Source of the DNA: an uncultured SAR324 cluster bacterium
GTDB taxonomy: Bacteria; SAR324; NAC60-12
Assembly (NCBI GenBank): GCA_902575715.1
Contig: CACGSI010000009.1
Span: forward strand, 1-35,858
DNA: 35,858 nt
Direction of reading: 5' to 3'
Positions 16,313 to 25,239 of this stretch are shown here, piece after piece. The position numbers and the translations under genes are program-made. The notes under the pieces are model-generated. The model was given only the letters and a program-made list of their open reading frames with translations. It made no database searches and was not told the origin of the DNA. Position 1 is the first letter of the stretch, and the number at the start of each line of letters is the position of its first letter.

Positions 16313-18382
16313 ATGTCTAAATTTAAAAAAATATTTCCCTTAAGTTGCCTTACCACTGCTTTTTTCTTTTTAATATTCGGAGGGAATTTAGCATTTGCTG
16401 GCTGTCCAGCTGCAACTGTAGCAGACATGAAGGGAGTTAAACCAGGTAAATATCCGCAACAATTTGAACTGAGTGAGTTCGAAAAGAATGCAGGATGTAA
16501 GCTTAATTTTAAGGGGAATCCTGATATAGCTAAGCTTAATGCGAGAATTAGAGGGAATCCAAGTAAAGTTCCACCAGTAGAACAACGCCTTCCTGAAGAG
16601 CCGTTGGTTTACGCACCATATAATTCAATAGGTAAATACGGTGGTACACTTGACGTTCTATCTAATGCAACAGAAGCTGGCACCTCTGATTTCCTATCAG
16701 TAAGACATGTTAATCTGGTTCGCTATTCAGATGATCTCCAGACTATTGTTCCCAATATTGCTAAGGATTGGAAGTGGAACAACGATTTCACTCAATTAAC
16801 TTTCTATTTGCGTAAAGGACACAAATGGTCTGATGGGCAACCCTTCACTGCAGAAGATGTAAAGTTCTGGTATGATCATTTAGCACTTTCTCCATTAATC
16901 ATGGAAAAACCTAAAGATTATGTACTTGTTGGAGGAAAAAGAATGACCGTAGACGTCATCGATCCGCAAACAGTTGTTTTCAACTTGCCTGCTCCTAAAC
17001 CTGGATTATTGGCCCACTTTGCTTTTTCTTTCGCACAAGGGTTCCAACCAAAGCATTTTTTAGCTCCTTATCATCCTGAATTAAGCAAAGATGCTGACAA
17101 AAATGCTAAGAAGGCAGGATTTAAGAATGGATTAGCTGTTATAAAAGCATATTTCGGAAATTCTGACTGGACTGACACTCCGTCACCACTTTTGAATTCT
17201 CCCGATAAAGTAGCAAAACTGCCCGCAGATGTTATCCCTACACTTGAAAGTCATATTTATGTAACTGACACAACTGAAGGTAGACATCTTGTTGCTAACC
17301 CATACTTTCATATCGTAGACACACAAGGTAACCAACTTCCATATATAAGTGAGCAAGATGAAGTTTATAAAAATGATAATGAATTAAGGATTCTCACTCT
17401 TGTTAATGGTGAAGCAGATTACAAGGCACAATCTTTACAATTGTCATCGGCTCCTATGCTTCTAGAAGGTCAAGAAAAAGGAGGTTACACAATTTATCTT
17501 AAACCGGAAATAACTCTTTCAAACGTCTCATTCAATGTAACTCATCCAGACATGGAGAAACGTAAAGTTTTCGGTGATCTTCGATTTCGAAAGGCAATGT
17601 CAGTAGCAATTAATCGTCAAGAGATTAATGAAGTTGCTTTGTTCGGACTTGGAACACCAAAGCAATATACTGGGTTTTCTCCCCTTCCTGACTTCATTGA
17701 TAAGAAGTGGGAAAGTTATATGATTCAGTATGATCCAGGTATGGCTAATTCTTTACTTGATGAGATTGGTTTGAGAGATACTGACGGAGATGGAGTTCGT
17801 GAACTTCCTAATGGCAAAAAACTAGTTATAAATATGCAGTTTTCAACTCAGGGGATTGACCCTCAGATTGTTGAAATGGTAGGACAAAACTGGGCTGAGG
17901 TCGGAATAAAAACAACTGTAAAAGAAGTTACTCCTGATGAATACCGATCAGCTCAATCTGCCAATCAACTCGATGTTGGAATGTGGAGATCTAGTCAGCC
18001 CTTGGCTATTGTAATGGGGAATAATGAGCTCTGGGTGCCTCCATTTGAAAACTATTTCGGTCATCGAACTGGAATGCTATGGGCAGAATATGTCGACTCT
18101 AATGGTTCCAAGGGTGTGAAACCGCCAGCTTATGTAATGCAACTGATTAAAGACGTCAATGCATTTCAATCAGCAGCCATAGGATCTTCAAAGTTTAAAG
18201 AATTAGGAAAAAGAATGGTCAAGAATATGACTGAAAACCTAATTAAAATTGGAGTAGCTCAGAAACCTGCACCAATTTACAGACGCAATGTGTTAAAGAA
18301 CTTTGTTGAATTTAAAACACATTCGTACGAGTACTATCGCACATATCCTTACAGGGGTACACAGTGGTACTTGGATGAGTAG
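16313..18382 (+). CDS. Peptide/oligosaccharide-type ABC transporter substrate-binding protein (SBP family 5)
   Basis: 689 residues from the ATG at 16313, chosen because GGAGAGG (16303-16309) precedes it and a Sec signal peptide starts there (SKFKKIFPLSCLTTAFFFLI, cleavage near AFAG). The frame is open upstream to a TTG at 16280. FAGC could also be a weak lipobox. The mature protein shows SBP_bac_5 features: IAKDWKWNNDFTQLTFYLRK, GHKWSDGQPFTAEDVKFWYD, DLRFRKAMSVAINRQEINEV. At nearly 700 residues it belongs to the long group common with large peptides or glycosides. It delivers substrate to the permeases that follow. Substrate unknown. The operon promoter and a leader hairpin lie upstream. Confidence 0.92.
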   Translation: MSKFKKIFPLSCLTTAFFFLIFGGNLAFAGCPAATVADMKGVKPGKYPQQFELSEFEKNAGCKLNFKGNPDIAKLNARIRGNPSKVPPVEQRLPEEPLVYAPYNSIGKYGGTLDVLSNATEAGTSDFLSVRHVNLVRYSDDLQTIVPNIAKDWKWNNDFTQLTFYLRKGHKWSDGQPFTAEDVKFWYDHLALSPLIMEKPKDYVLVGGKRMTVDVIDPQTVVFNLPAPKPGLLAHFAFSFAQGFQPKHFLAPYHPELSKDADKNAKKAGFKNGLAVIKAYFGNSDWTDTPSPLLNSPDKVAKLPADVIPTLESHIYVTDTTEGRHLVANPYFHIVDTQGNQLPYISEQDEVYKNDNELRILTLVNGEADYKAQSLQLSSAPMLLEGQEKGGYTIYLKPEITLSNVSFNVTHPDMEKRKVFGDLRFRKAMSVAINRQEINEVALFGLGTPKQYTGFSPLPDFIDKKWESYMIQYDPGMANSLLDEIGLRDTDGDGVRELPNGKKLVINMQFSTQGIDPQIVEMVGQNWAEVGIKTTVKEVTPDEYRSAQSANQLDVGMWRSSQPLAIVMGNNELWVPPFENYFGHRTGMLWAEYVDSNGSKGVKPPAYVMQLIKDVNAFQSAAIGSSKFKELGKRMVKNMTENLIKIGVAQKPAPIYRRNVLKNFVEFKTHSYEYYRTYPYRGTQWYLDE

Positions 18383-18407
18383 ATATTTCTGAAATCTACT
18401 GTTTCCG

Positions 18408-18432
18408 GACTGGGCGAGTAATTCGCCCAGTC
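18408..18432 (+). promoter_or_regulatory. Perfect 10-bp stem-loop between binding-protein and permease genes
   Basis: GACTGGGCGA (18408-18417) and TCGCCCAGTC (18423-18432) enclose a 5-base loop, followed by GTTTCTT. Such an intercistronic hairpin typically stabilises the upstream message or causes partial termination, so that the binding protein exceeds the membrane subunits. Confidence 0.7.
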
Positions 18433-18454
18433 GTTTCTTAGCCAACCTCTATAT

Positions 18455-19462
18455 ATGTATAAATTCCTTCAGTTCGTTCTCACGCGTGCGGGGTTATCCA
18501 TAGTGACTCTGGTAATTGTATCTTTCATTGTTTTTTCTATGATGGAACTGGTACCGGGTAACTGTGCTGAGCGTTATATTGCATTCAAGAACACACAGGG
18601 TCAAAACATAACTGTTGAAGATATTCGTGCAGAAGAACGGCGTCTAGGATTAGACAAGCCCTTTTTAGTTAGGGCTTTCAAATGGATGGGGAATGTATTT
18701 TTTAAAGGAGAATTTGGTGATAGTTGTATTCTTAGATTAAACATTAACTATCTTTTAAGTGACAAGGTTTGGATAAGTCTTGGGATTAGCCTAGCTGCCC
18801 TATTTTTTTCCTATTTGCTTGCAATTCCAATAGGAATTTATTCTGCAATCTCAAAGAATCCAATAGCGAATAATTCTGTTCGTTTAATAAGCTATCTTGG
18901 ACTTGCACTTCCGAGTTTTCTTCTCGCTTTGATGATTATGCTAACAACTACTGTATTTTTTGGAGAATCTATGTCTGGACTTTTTTCCAAAGAGTATAGA
19001 GATGCAGCTTGGTCTTATGCTAAATTTTTAGATTTTATGTCTAGAGCCTGGTTACCTGTTTTCATTCTGGGTTGGGCTGCAACTGCTTTCGCTTTACAAA
19101 CAGTAAGAGCTTTAATGCTTGATGAAATTGGGAAACTATACGTCACTGCTGCTTCAGCACGAGGAATTTCAGGACGAAAGTTACTTTGGCGTTATCCGGC
19201 AAAGCACTCCTTGGGACCAGTAATAAATTCGCTTGGATTTGATCTAAACCGTATATTTAACGATCTACCAGTTGTTGCTTTAATTATGACTCTAACTGAA
19301 ATGGGTGCTTTACTAATTGATGCACTTGCATTTTCGAATGATCAGCAATTAGCCGGTGCTATACTTGTGGTTCTCACAGCAACCATAGTATTAATGAATT
19401 TTGTAACTGATATTATTCTGGCATTAATGGACCCGAGGGTGCGCCAAGGATTGATGGGATAA
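18455..19462 (+). CDS. ABC transporter permease, DppB/OppB type
   Basis: 335 residues, inner-membrane subunit. N-terminal membrane anchor (LTRAGLSIVTLVIVSFIVFS) with MMELVPGN, as in DppB, then the binding-protein-dependent transport domain with several membrane helices (about 100-120, 140-165, 200-220, 270-290, 300-325). The cytoplasmic coupling loop is AASARGISGRKLLWRYPAK, the EAA-like motif. The C terminus ALMDPRVRQG is typical of the family. It follows the binding-protein gene after the intercistronic hairpin, and its partner permease starts 5 bp after the stop. Confidence 0.92.
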   Translation: MYKFLQFVLTRAGLSIVTLVIVSFIVFSMMELVPGNCAERYIAFKNTQGQNITVEDIRAEERRLGLDKPFLVRAFKWMGNVFFKGEFGDSCILRLNINYLLSDKVWISLGISLAALFFSYLLAIPIGIYSAISKNPIANNSVRLISYLGLALPSFLLALMIMLTTTVFFGESMSGLFSKEYRDAAWSYAKFLDFMSRAWLPVFILGWAATAFALQTVRALMLDEIGKLYVTAASARGISGRKLLWRYPAKHSLGPVINSLGFDLNRIFNDLPVVALIMTLTEMGALLIDALAFSNDQQLAGAILVVLTATIVLMNFVTDIILALMDPRVRQGLMG

Positions 19463-19467
19463 TCGAA

Positions 19468-20661
19468 ATGAGATTTTTTTCAAAAAAAGTTAACACAGAA
19501 ATTAATCAGAACCAGAAAGAAGCATACTTCACGGCTTCTCAAGGTCAGCTTATTCGAGCTAGGTACAAAAATAATCGAACCGCTGTATTTGCCGGTTGGG
19601 TCCTTACATTTATGATTCTGATAGGATTTTTTAGTGAATTTCTATCACCTTATGAACCAACTATGGCGGGCAGGGACAAAAAATATGAGAACGGTCCCCC
19701 ACAAATTCCAAAATTTTGGGATGAGAATGGTTTTTCATTCAGACCATTCATATACGGAACTAAACGAGAACGCTCGATTAAGACAAACTTTCGTTGGGTA
19801 ATAACTATTGACCGAAAAGACAGACGCTATTTAAATTTCTTTGTTAAGGGTTGGGAATACAGTTATCTTGAACTTAACTGGGATTTACCAGGTGAAAACT
19901 TTGATCTAGACCTTAAGGCCCTGACTTTCAACACTCATTTATTTGGTGTTGATAAAGGAGGAATTCATCTGTTTGGAACTGATAAAAGTGGTAAAGACAT
20001 TTTTTCTAGGACTTTACTTGCGATCATGACCTCCCTAAAGTGTGGTATTCTAGGGGTATTTATAGCTTTCGTACTAGCATTAGTGATTGGAGGAATTTCA
20101 GGTTATTATGGTGGGTGGATCGATCAGATATTACAAATGATTACCGATGCAATCAGAACTGTACCACCTTTGCCTTTATTCATGGCATTAGCTGCATTTC
20201 TTCCTCAAGAGTGGAGTGCTGAGGCTGTTTTTTTTGTAATTTCTTCAATTTTGGGACTAATCGGATGGCCAACATTAGCTAGAAGAATTCGTACACATCT
20301 TCTAAGTGAGCGTAGTCAAGATTATGTCCTTGCTGCTCAACTTTGTGGAGCTTCATCAAATCACATTATACGTAGACACCTCCTACCAAGCTTTACAAGT
20401 TATATAATTGTTGATTTAATGATTACTTTTCCTTACATGGTTCGCTTAGAGACAGCACTTAGTTTTATTGGACTTGGCTTGATTGATCCAGTTAGTTCAC
20501 TAGGTTCATTAATGCAAAATGTGTCAAAAGCAGATGTGCTTTTAAATTACCAATGGTATTTCATCCCCGTCATTTTTTTCATTGTTTTCGTGTTAGCCTT
20601 TGTCTTTGTTGGAGACGGATTACGTGATGCAGCTGACCCTTACTCACAAACCAAAAAATGA
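19468..20661 (+). CDS. ABC transporter permease, DppC/OppC type with large periplasmic insert
   Basis: 397 residues, longer than DppC (about 300). TM1 (about 41-58) is followed by SPYEPTMAG and then a periplasmic stretch of roughly 100 residues before HLFGTDKSGKDIFSRTLLA, where the core permease domain begins. The coupling motif is AAQLCGASSNHIIRRHLLP, and the C terminus GDGLRDAADPYSQ is classical. A similar long insert occurs in YejE-like permeases, which suggests a YejABEF-like or related importer. The stop overlaps the ATG of the ATPase gene by four bases, so translation is coupled. Confidence 0.9.
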   Translation: MRFFSKKVNTEINQNQKEAYFTASQGQLIRARYKNNRTAVFAGWVLTFMILIGFFSEFLSPYEPTMAGRDKKYENGPPQIPKFWDENGFSFRPFIYGTKRERSIKTNFRWVITIDRKDRRYLNFFVKGWEYSYLELNWDLPGENFDLDLKALTFNTHLFGVDKGGIHLFGTDKSGKDIFSRTLLAIMTSLKCGILGVFIAFVLALVIGGISGYYGGWIDQILQMITDAIRTVPPLPLFMALAAFLPQEWSAEAVFFVISSILGLIGWPTLARRIRTHLLSERSQDYVLAAQLCGASSNHIIRRHLLPSFTSYIIVDLMITFPYMVRLETALSFIGLGLIDPVSSLGSLMQNVSKADVLLNYQWYFIPVIFFIVFVLAFVFVGDGLRDAADPYSQTKK

Positions 20662-21638
20662 GTCTCTTATCTGTTGAAAACCTATATCTTCAATTTGACA
20701 CTGACGAAGGAAGAATTACTGCAGTCGATGATGTTTCATTTGAACTTAAATCAGGTGAAGTTTTGGGGCTTGTGGGAGAATCTGGGTCTGGTAAATCAGT
20801 GACCGCAAAATCTTTAATGCAACTCAATCCATCCAATTCAGTGTATGGTTCTAATAGCAAGATTAAACTTGAATTGGGGAATGATATTGTCGATGTATTG
20901 TCTTTGAAAAAAGCAAAGGAATTAGAAATTGTAAGAGGAGGCGCGGTATCAATGATCTTTCAGGAACCTATGGCTAGCTTTGCACCTGCAATAACAATTG
21001 GCAATCAAATGGTTGAACAATTATTGATTCATACTTCATTATCAAAAAAAGAATCTATAGAACTTTCTATAGAAATGCTTGAAAGAGTAGGAATAAATGC
21101 TCCAGACAAGCGCTTTTATCAATACGCCTTTGAACTATCTGGAGGAATGCGACAGCGAGCAATGATTGCTATGGCGCTTTCAACAAAACCTAAAATACTA
21201 ATTGCGGATGAGCCTACAACTTCTCTAGACGTTACCATTCAAGCTCAAGTAATTGAATTAATGAAAGATCTGGTAAAAGAATTTGGTATGGCAATCCTAT
21301 TTATAACCCATGATCTTGGAGTAATCGCCCAAGTTGCTGATAGAGTATCTGTAATGTACCTCGGTAAAATTGTGGAAAGTGGACCTGTTAGAGAAGTTCT
21401 GAATAGACCCGCACATCCATATACAAAAGGATTACTAAACGCCTTACCAAAAATTGACGCTCTAGACGAACCATTAACTCCAGTTCCAGGAGACATTCCA
21501 AGTCCTTTAGAAAGACCATCAGGATGTGTTTTTCATACTAGATGTCCTGAGGTAATTAAAGACCATTGTAATGCTAAAGTTCCAGAACAAATTGAATTAA
21601 GTAAAAGACATAGTGCATCGTGTTTTGCCGTAAAATAA
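20658..21638 (+). CDS. ABC transporter ATP-binding protein, DppD/OppD type
   Basis: 326 residues. Walker A GESGSGKSV, Q-loop IFQEPMASFAP, signature LSGGMRQRAMIA, Walker B ILIADEPTTSLDV and H-loop FITHDLGVIA are all intact. The C-terminal oligopeptide-transporter extension (GDIPSPLERPSGCVFHTRCP) contains the cysteines that in this family can bind an iron-sulfur cluster. ATG overlaps the upstream permease stop (ATGA). It powers import together with the next ATPase. Confidence 0.93.
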   Translation: MSLLSVENLYLQFDTDEGRITAVDDVSFELKSGEVLGLVGESGSGKSVTAKSLMQLNPSNSVYGSNSKIKLELGNDIVDVLSLKKAKELEIVRGGAVSMIFQEPMASFAPAITIGNQMVEQLLIHTSLSKKESIELSIEMLERVGINAPDKRFYQYAFELSGGMRQRAMIAMALSTKPKILIADEPTTSLDVTIQAQVIELMKDLVKEFGMAILFITHDLGVIAQVADRVSVMYLGKIVESGPVREVLNRPAHPYTKGLLNALPKIDALDEPLTPVPGDIPSPLERPSGCVFHTRCPEVIKDHCNAKVPEQIELSKRHSASCFAVK

Positions 21639-21652
21639 TTTAGTGATACAAA

Positions 21653-22633
21653 ATGACTGAGAAGCCTTTAATAAATATTGAAAACCTAAGCGTAGAATTT
21701 GAACTGGGAAGAAAACTATTCGGTAAACCTCCGAAATTGAAAGCGGTAAATGGGGTTAGTATGCAAATAATGCCCGGACAGTTTTACGGATTAGTAGGAG
21801 AATCAGGTTCAGGTAAAACCACTTTGGGACGCGCTATACTTAGAGCCGCACCGATTAGCTCTGGTAAAATATTATTTGATGACGGTAAAATAAACTATAA
21901 TGTAGGAAATATTTCACAAATAGAATTAAAAAATTATCGTAAACTGGCGCAGCTAATTTTTCAAGATCCTTACGCTGCACTCAGTCCTCGCATGACTGTT
22001 CGTGATATTATTGCTGAACCACTTGAGGTTATGGGGTTGACAGAAAATAGAGATGAAACCGATAAAAGAGTCCGAGAAATTGCAGCAAAATGTAGATTAA
22101 ATCTTGAACACTTGAGACGATTCCCTCATGCTTTTTCTGGAGGACAAAGACAACGTATCTCAATAGCTAGAACATTAGTCTGCAATCCAAACTTCGTAAT
22201 TGCAGACGAAAGTGTGGCCGCACTAGATGTTTCCATCCAGGCTGATATTCTCAATTTGCTAAAGTCTTTACAAAGTCAACTTGGCCTGACTTTTTTGTTT
22301 ATAAGCCATGATCTTAGCGTTGTTGCCCATATTTGTGATCACGTTGCAGTAATGTATTTGGGAACTTTGGTTGAAACTGCTCCAACGAGACAATTGTTTT
22401 CTAATCCAAGCCATCCATATACAAAAGCACTATTATCTTCAATTCCCTCGCTTGATCCAGATGATAAGAAAAAAGCACAAAAACTCGAAGGAGAAATTCC
22501 AAGCCCAGTGAATCCTCCCTCTGGTTGTAAATTTCATACTAGATGTCCTTTGGCAGAGGATCTTTGTAAGCAGGAAGTTCCTAAATGGAAAAATATAAGT
22601 AAAGATCATATTGCAGCTTGTCATTTCGTATAG
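21653..22633 (+). CDS. ABC transporter ATP-binding protein, DppF/OppF type
   Basis: 326 residues. Walker A GESGSGKTT, Q-loop IFQDPYAALSPRMTV, signature FSGGQRQRISIA, Walker B FVIADESVAALDV and H-loop FISHDLSVVAH. Walker B has Asp-Glu-Ser where Asp-Glu-Pro is the rule; the catalytic Glu is kept. The C-terminal family extension (GEIPSPVNPPSGCKFHTRCP) is present. It starts 14 bp after the first ATPase and completes a binding protein-permease-permease-ATPase-ATPase importer. Confidence 0.93.
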   Translation: MTEKPLINIENLSVEFELGRKLFGKPPKLKAVNGVSMQIMPGQFYGLVGESGSGKTTLGRAILRAAPISSGKILFDDGKINYNVGNISQIELKNYRKLAQLIFQDPYAALSPRMTVRDIIAEPLEVMGLTENRDETDKRVREIAAKCRLNLEHLRRFPHAFSGGQRQRISIARTLVCNPNFVIADESVAALDVSIQADILNLLKSLQSQLGLTFLFISHDLSVVAHICDHVAVMYLGTLVETAPTRQLFSNPSHPYTKALLSSIPSLDPDDKKKAQKLEGEIPSPVNPPSGCKFHTRCPLAEDLCKQEVPKWKNISKDHIAACHFV

Positions 22634-22679
22634 TTTATATTTTTTATAAAAATTTTTTTAAAATTTTTGGTGATACGGA

Positions 22680-23073
22680 ATGAATTTAAAATCTATCCAA
22701 GATCGAATGAGTTCTACTTCTATTTCCTTAAAAAAGCCGAACTCTGCGCCAGATCTAATAAATTTTATAATTACTTATAAAGCCGGCTTTTTTGGAATTG
22801 ATGATACAGTTAGTATAAAAATTTATACTCGCTTCGCGACAGGCATGTGGCATCCACAATTCACTAATCCTGAAAAGTTTAATTATCTAAGTATCAAACC
22901 TAGTAATGATTCTATTTTAGCATAACTTTTTGATTCTAAAGCTAAAACTAGGCCATGGGATAAAACCATTTCCGTAAAAGTAGTAAAAGGTTTTTTCGTG
23001 AGCTAGACAAGCTTTTTGATATTTTAGAGATCCAGAAGGCGTATCTCTAGTTATAAGAACGCATGCTTTTTGA
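22680..23073 (+). pseudogene. Decayed gene with the N-terminal domain of a DUF3604-like protein
   Basis: The frame starts with ATG at 22680 and reads KAGFFGIDDTVSIKIYTRFA, then TGMWHPQFTNPEKFNYLSI, close to my recollection of the N-terminal beta domain of DUF3604-type proteins (AGpyGIDdGGsIKv..RFAsD.GrPQFddPaapNY.). A TAA at 22923-22925 interrupts it. The same frame continues with TRPWDKTISVKVVKGFF, another expected segment. A missing T in the six-T run 22991-22996 and a second one-base loss near 23021-23026 are needed to go on to RDPEGVSLVIRTHAF, ending at TGA 23071. The large remainder of the protein is absent. It follows the ABC operon by 46 bp in the same direction, so it was probably its last gene. 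The DUF3604 assignment is from memory. Confidence 0.6.
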
Positions 23074-23372
23074 GAAACGTGGTTAATTAATTGACAAATG
23101 CAAAGCATCGATTTTTTTTCAAGGTAACCAATTGATTTTTTAAATTATGCAAATTTTACAATCGAGGTGATTCTAAAAATCGCTAGGAAACTAAGATCTC
23201 ATATAGAATGTTCTAGGACAAAACTTCTAATTTATAACACTCCTATACCTATTTCAAAAGATGAATTGAAAGATATTTTTAGTGATGTTTCCAATTATTG
23301 GAAGTCTTAAAAGTTTATAAAATCTATATAAGTAATTATATGTATTACTATGTATAAGATACTAAAGTTTTA
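23074..23372. other. Gene-free stretch with an unassigned open frame, before tRNA-Leu
   Basis: An open plus-strand stretch ends at TAA 23308-23310 (KLLIYNTPIPISKDELKDIF, then SDVSNYWKS). It has coding-like composition but no good start or ribosome binding site. It could be another piece of the decayed gene or an unrelated relic. I recognise no family. Confidence 0.35.
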
Positions 23373-23459
23373 TGGTGCCTAGGGCCGGACTCGAACCGGC
23401 ACGGTGTTACCACCGAGGGATTTTAAGTCCCTTGCGTCTACCAGTTCCGCCACCCAGGC
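23373..23459 (-). tRNA. tRNA-Leu (anticodon TAA)
   Basis: On the minus strand, acceptor GCCTGGG pairs with CCTAGGC (one G-T). The anticodon stem AGGGA/TCCCT encloses CTTAAAA giving TAA. A long variable arm (CGGTGGTAACACCG) and T-loop TTCGAGT are present, and CCA is encoded at 23373-23375. Confidence 0.95.
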
Positions 23460-23732
23460 TAAGAATTATAATTTTGTTTATCAGTATTTTAAATAAAAAA
23501 CTATGATTTAACATCTTAAGTATTAATTCTCACCATCACTAACCAAAAAATTGATCCAAAATAAGAATTTTTTAAAATCTTTTAATCAAAATCAATAAAT
23601 TTAAATGATTTTAATCAAAAAATTATACATTATATTAATTTTCGGTATCAAAAATAACTTAAATCTGTTATTTTTCAAGTCCAAATCTGTTTTAAAATTT
23701 GGTAAAAACATTATTAATCTAAATCAAACAGT

Positions 23733-23806
23733 TGGAGGCGACGAGCGGATTTGAACCGCTGTACAAGGTTTTGCAGACCTCTGCCTAACCACTCGGCCAC
23801 GTCGCC
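23733..23806 (-). tRNA. tRNA-Cys (anticodon GCA)
   Basis: Minus-strand acceptor GGCGACG pairs with CGTCGCC; the anticodon loop CTGCAAA gives GCA; T-loop is TTCAAAT; CCA is encoded at 23733-23735. The 273 bp between it and tRNA-Leu hold nothing I can identify. Confidence 0.95.
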
Positions 23807-23846
23807 TTAAGAATGTAAAATAACCGAAATTAGAGTACAAACACAA

Positions 23847-25220
23847 GTGCAAAAAGAGTGGATTGAAAATGCAATTGAAAGAGCAAAACTTTTTGGAATG
23901 CTCAATTATTACCCGGGTGGAGAACTGAATCATATTCCTTTTTCTCTAAGCCCTTACCCTATATCGAAATCTGAATTAAAAGAAACTACAAAATTAACAA
24001 CTTACTTTAACAAATTGATATTAAATGTTTCACAAAATTGGGATTTTTTAGAAGAACATCTATCGCCAATAGCACAAAATGATCCATTCCTAAAATTACT
24101 TCTTGATTTAAGAATAAATGAGTTAACGCAAAACAAACAATTGTTAATTCAAAGAAATGATTTTTTTTTATTAAATGAGATACAAAATAATGAAGAAAAA
24201 GATAAGTCTTCAAAATCTAAAATTCAGCAGGTAGAAATTAATACTGTTGCTGTAAGCTTTCCTTTTTTAATTACACAACTTTGTAAATTACATCAATATT
24301 TATTTGAAAATGATAGACTTGACGCAATTGTGAATAATAATCCTGTAAGAAACGTTGCAGATTCTTTTGCGATTACTCATAAAGCATACGGTCATAAAAA
24401 TAGCATAATACTCCTAGTTACTCAACCATATGAAAACAACCGCTTCGACCAAATTGGATTAGAACATCTTCTTTGGGATATTTATAAAATTAAAACAGTC
24501 AGAAAATCCCTATCTGAAATTTATAAAAATTGTTTTTTACGAAATGGCCATTTAATTCTAGATGGGCAAATAGTATCCATTACTTATTTTAGAACTGGAT
24601 ACTCTCCAAATGATTTTAATGAAGAGAACGCAATCAAAGGACGCAAATTAATAGAAAACTCATCAACTATCCAAGTTCCAAACTTAACTATTCAACTGGC
24701 AGGAATGAAGAAGATACAACAGGTTTTGACAAAACCAAAAATAATTTCAAAATTCGTATCTCAAGATATTGCAAAAATAATTTTAAAAACTTTTGTAAAA
24801 ATGTATTCTTTGGATGAAATTCTAGTTACTTCAGAAGGCAAAATTAAGGCATCAGAGTTCGCTTACCAAAATCATAATTCTTTTGTACTAAAACCTCAAA
24901 GAGAAGGTGGTGGAAACAATTTTTTCGGAGTAGATATTAAAAAATTAATTTCTAAAATTAAGGATAAAGAATTGAATTCTTTCGTCTTAATGGAAAAAAT
25001 ACGTCCCAAAACTCATTCGGCAATTCTTGTTGTAAAGAATAATGCAGAATCACAATCATGTATTAGTGAAATTGGACGTTACGGAATTTGTACCTCAGAA
25101 AATGGTTCCATTATAAATAATTTTGATGCTGGATACTTGGTACGTACTAAATCTGAAAGTATAAACGAGGGTGGCGTTTGTTCAGGTTTCGCATGCTTAA
25201 ATTCTCTTAAGATTGAGTAA
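23847..25220 (+). CDS. Glutathione synthetase of the eukaryotic (GSS) family
   Basis: 457 residues, close to human GSS (474). It ligates glycine to gamma-glutamylcysteine with ATP. Family hallmarks run the whole length: AIERAKLFGML at the N terminus; VEINTVAVSFPFL (129-141); RNVADSFAITHKAYG (168-182); IVSITYFRTGYSPNDF (242-257); VPNLTIQLAGMKKIQQVL (277-294); the Gly-rich ATP loop FVLKPQREGGGNN (346-358); FVLMEKI (379-385); YLVRTK (430-435); and GGVCSGFACLN (442-452). This is unrelated in sequence to bacterial GshB. The GTG start at 23847 is supported because homology begins within the first ten residues. It begins 41 bp from the divergent tRNA-Cys; no gamma-glutamylcysteine ligase is next to it. 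It converges on mreB with 19 bp between stops. Confidence 0.92.
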   Translation: MQKEWIENAIERAKLFGMLNYYPGGELNHIPFSLSPYPISKSELKETTKLTTYFNKLILNVSQNWDFLEEHLSPIAQNDPFLKLLLDLRINELTQNKQLLIQRNDFFLLNEIQNNEEKDKSSKSKIQQVEINTVAVSFPFLITQLCKLHQYLFENDRLDAIVNNNPVRNVADSFAITHKAYGHKNSIILLVTQPYENNRFDQIGLEHLLWDIYKIKTVRKSLSEIYKNCFLRNGHLILDGQIVSITYFRTGYSPNDFNEENAIKGRKLIENSSTIQVPNLTIQLAGMKKIQQVLTKPKIISKFVSQDIAKIILKTFVKMYSLDEILVTSEGKIKASEFAYQNHNSFVLKPQREGGGNNFFGVDIKKLISKIKDKELNSFVLMEKIRPKTHSAILVVKNNAESQSCISEIGRYGICTSENGSIINNFDAGYLVRTKSESINEGGVCSGFACLNSLKIE

Positions 25221-25239
25221 TAATTTTAAAAAATAAATT

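Noticed and set aside
12059..22633. A complete sulfonate degradation island
   Set aside because: Xsc, a sulfite exporter and a dedicated sulfonate dehydrogenase are not present in the window, so only a hypothesis is stated.
23724..23933. Minus-strand open frame over tRNA-Cys and the start of the glutathione synthetase gene
   Set aside because: Antisense to a tRNA and to a well supported gene; no family match.
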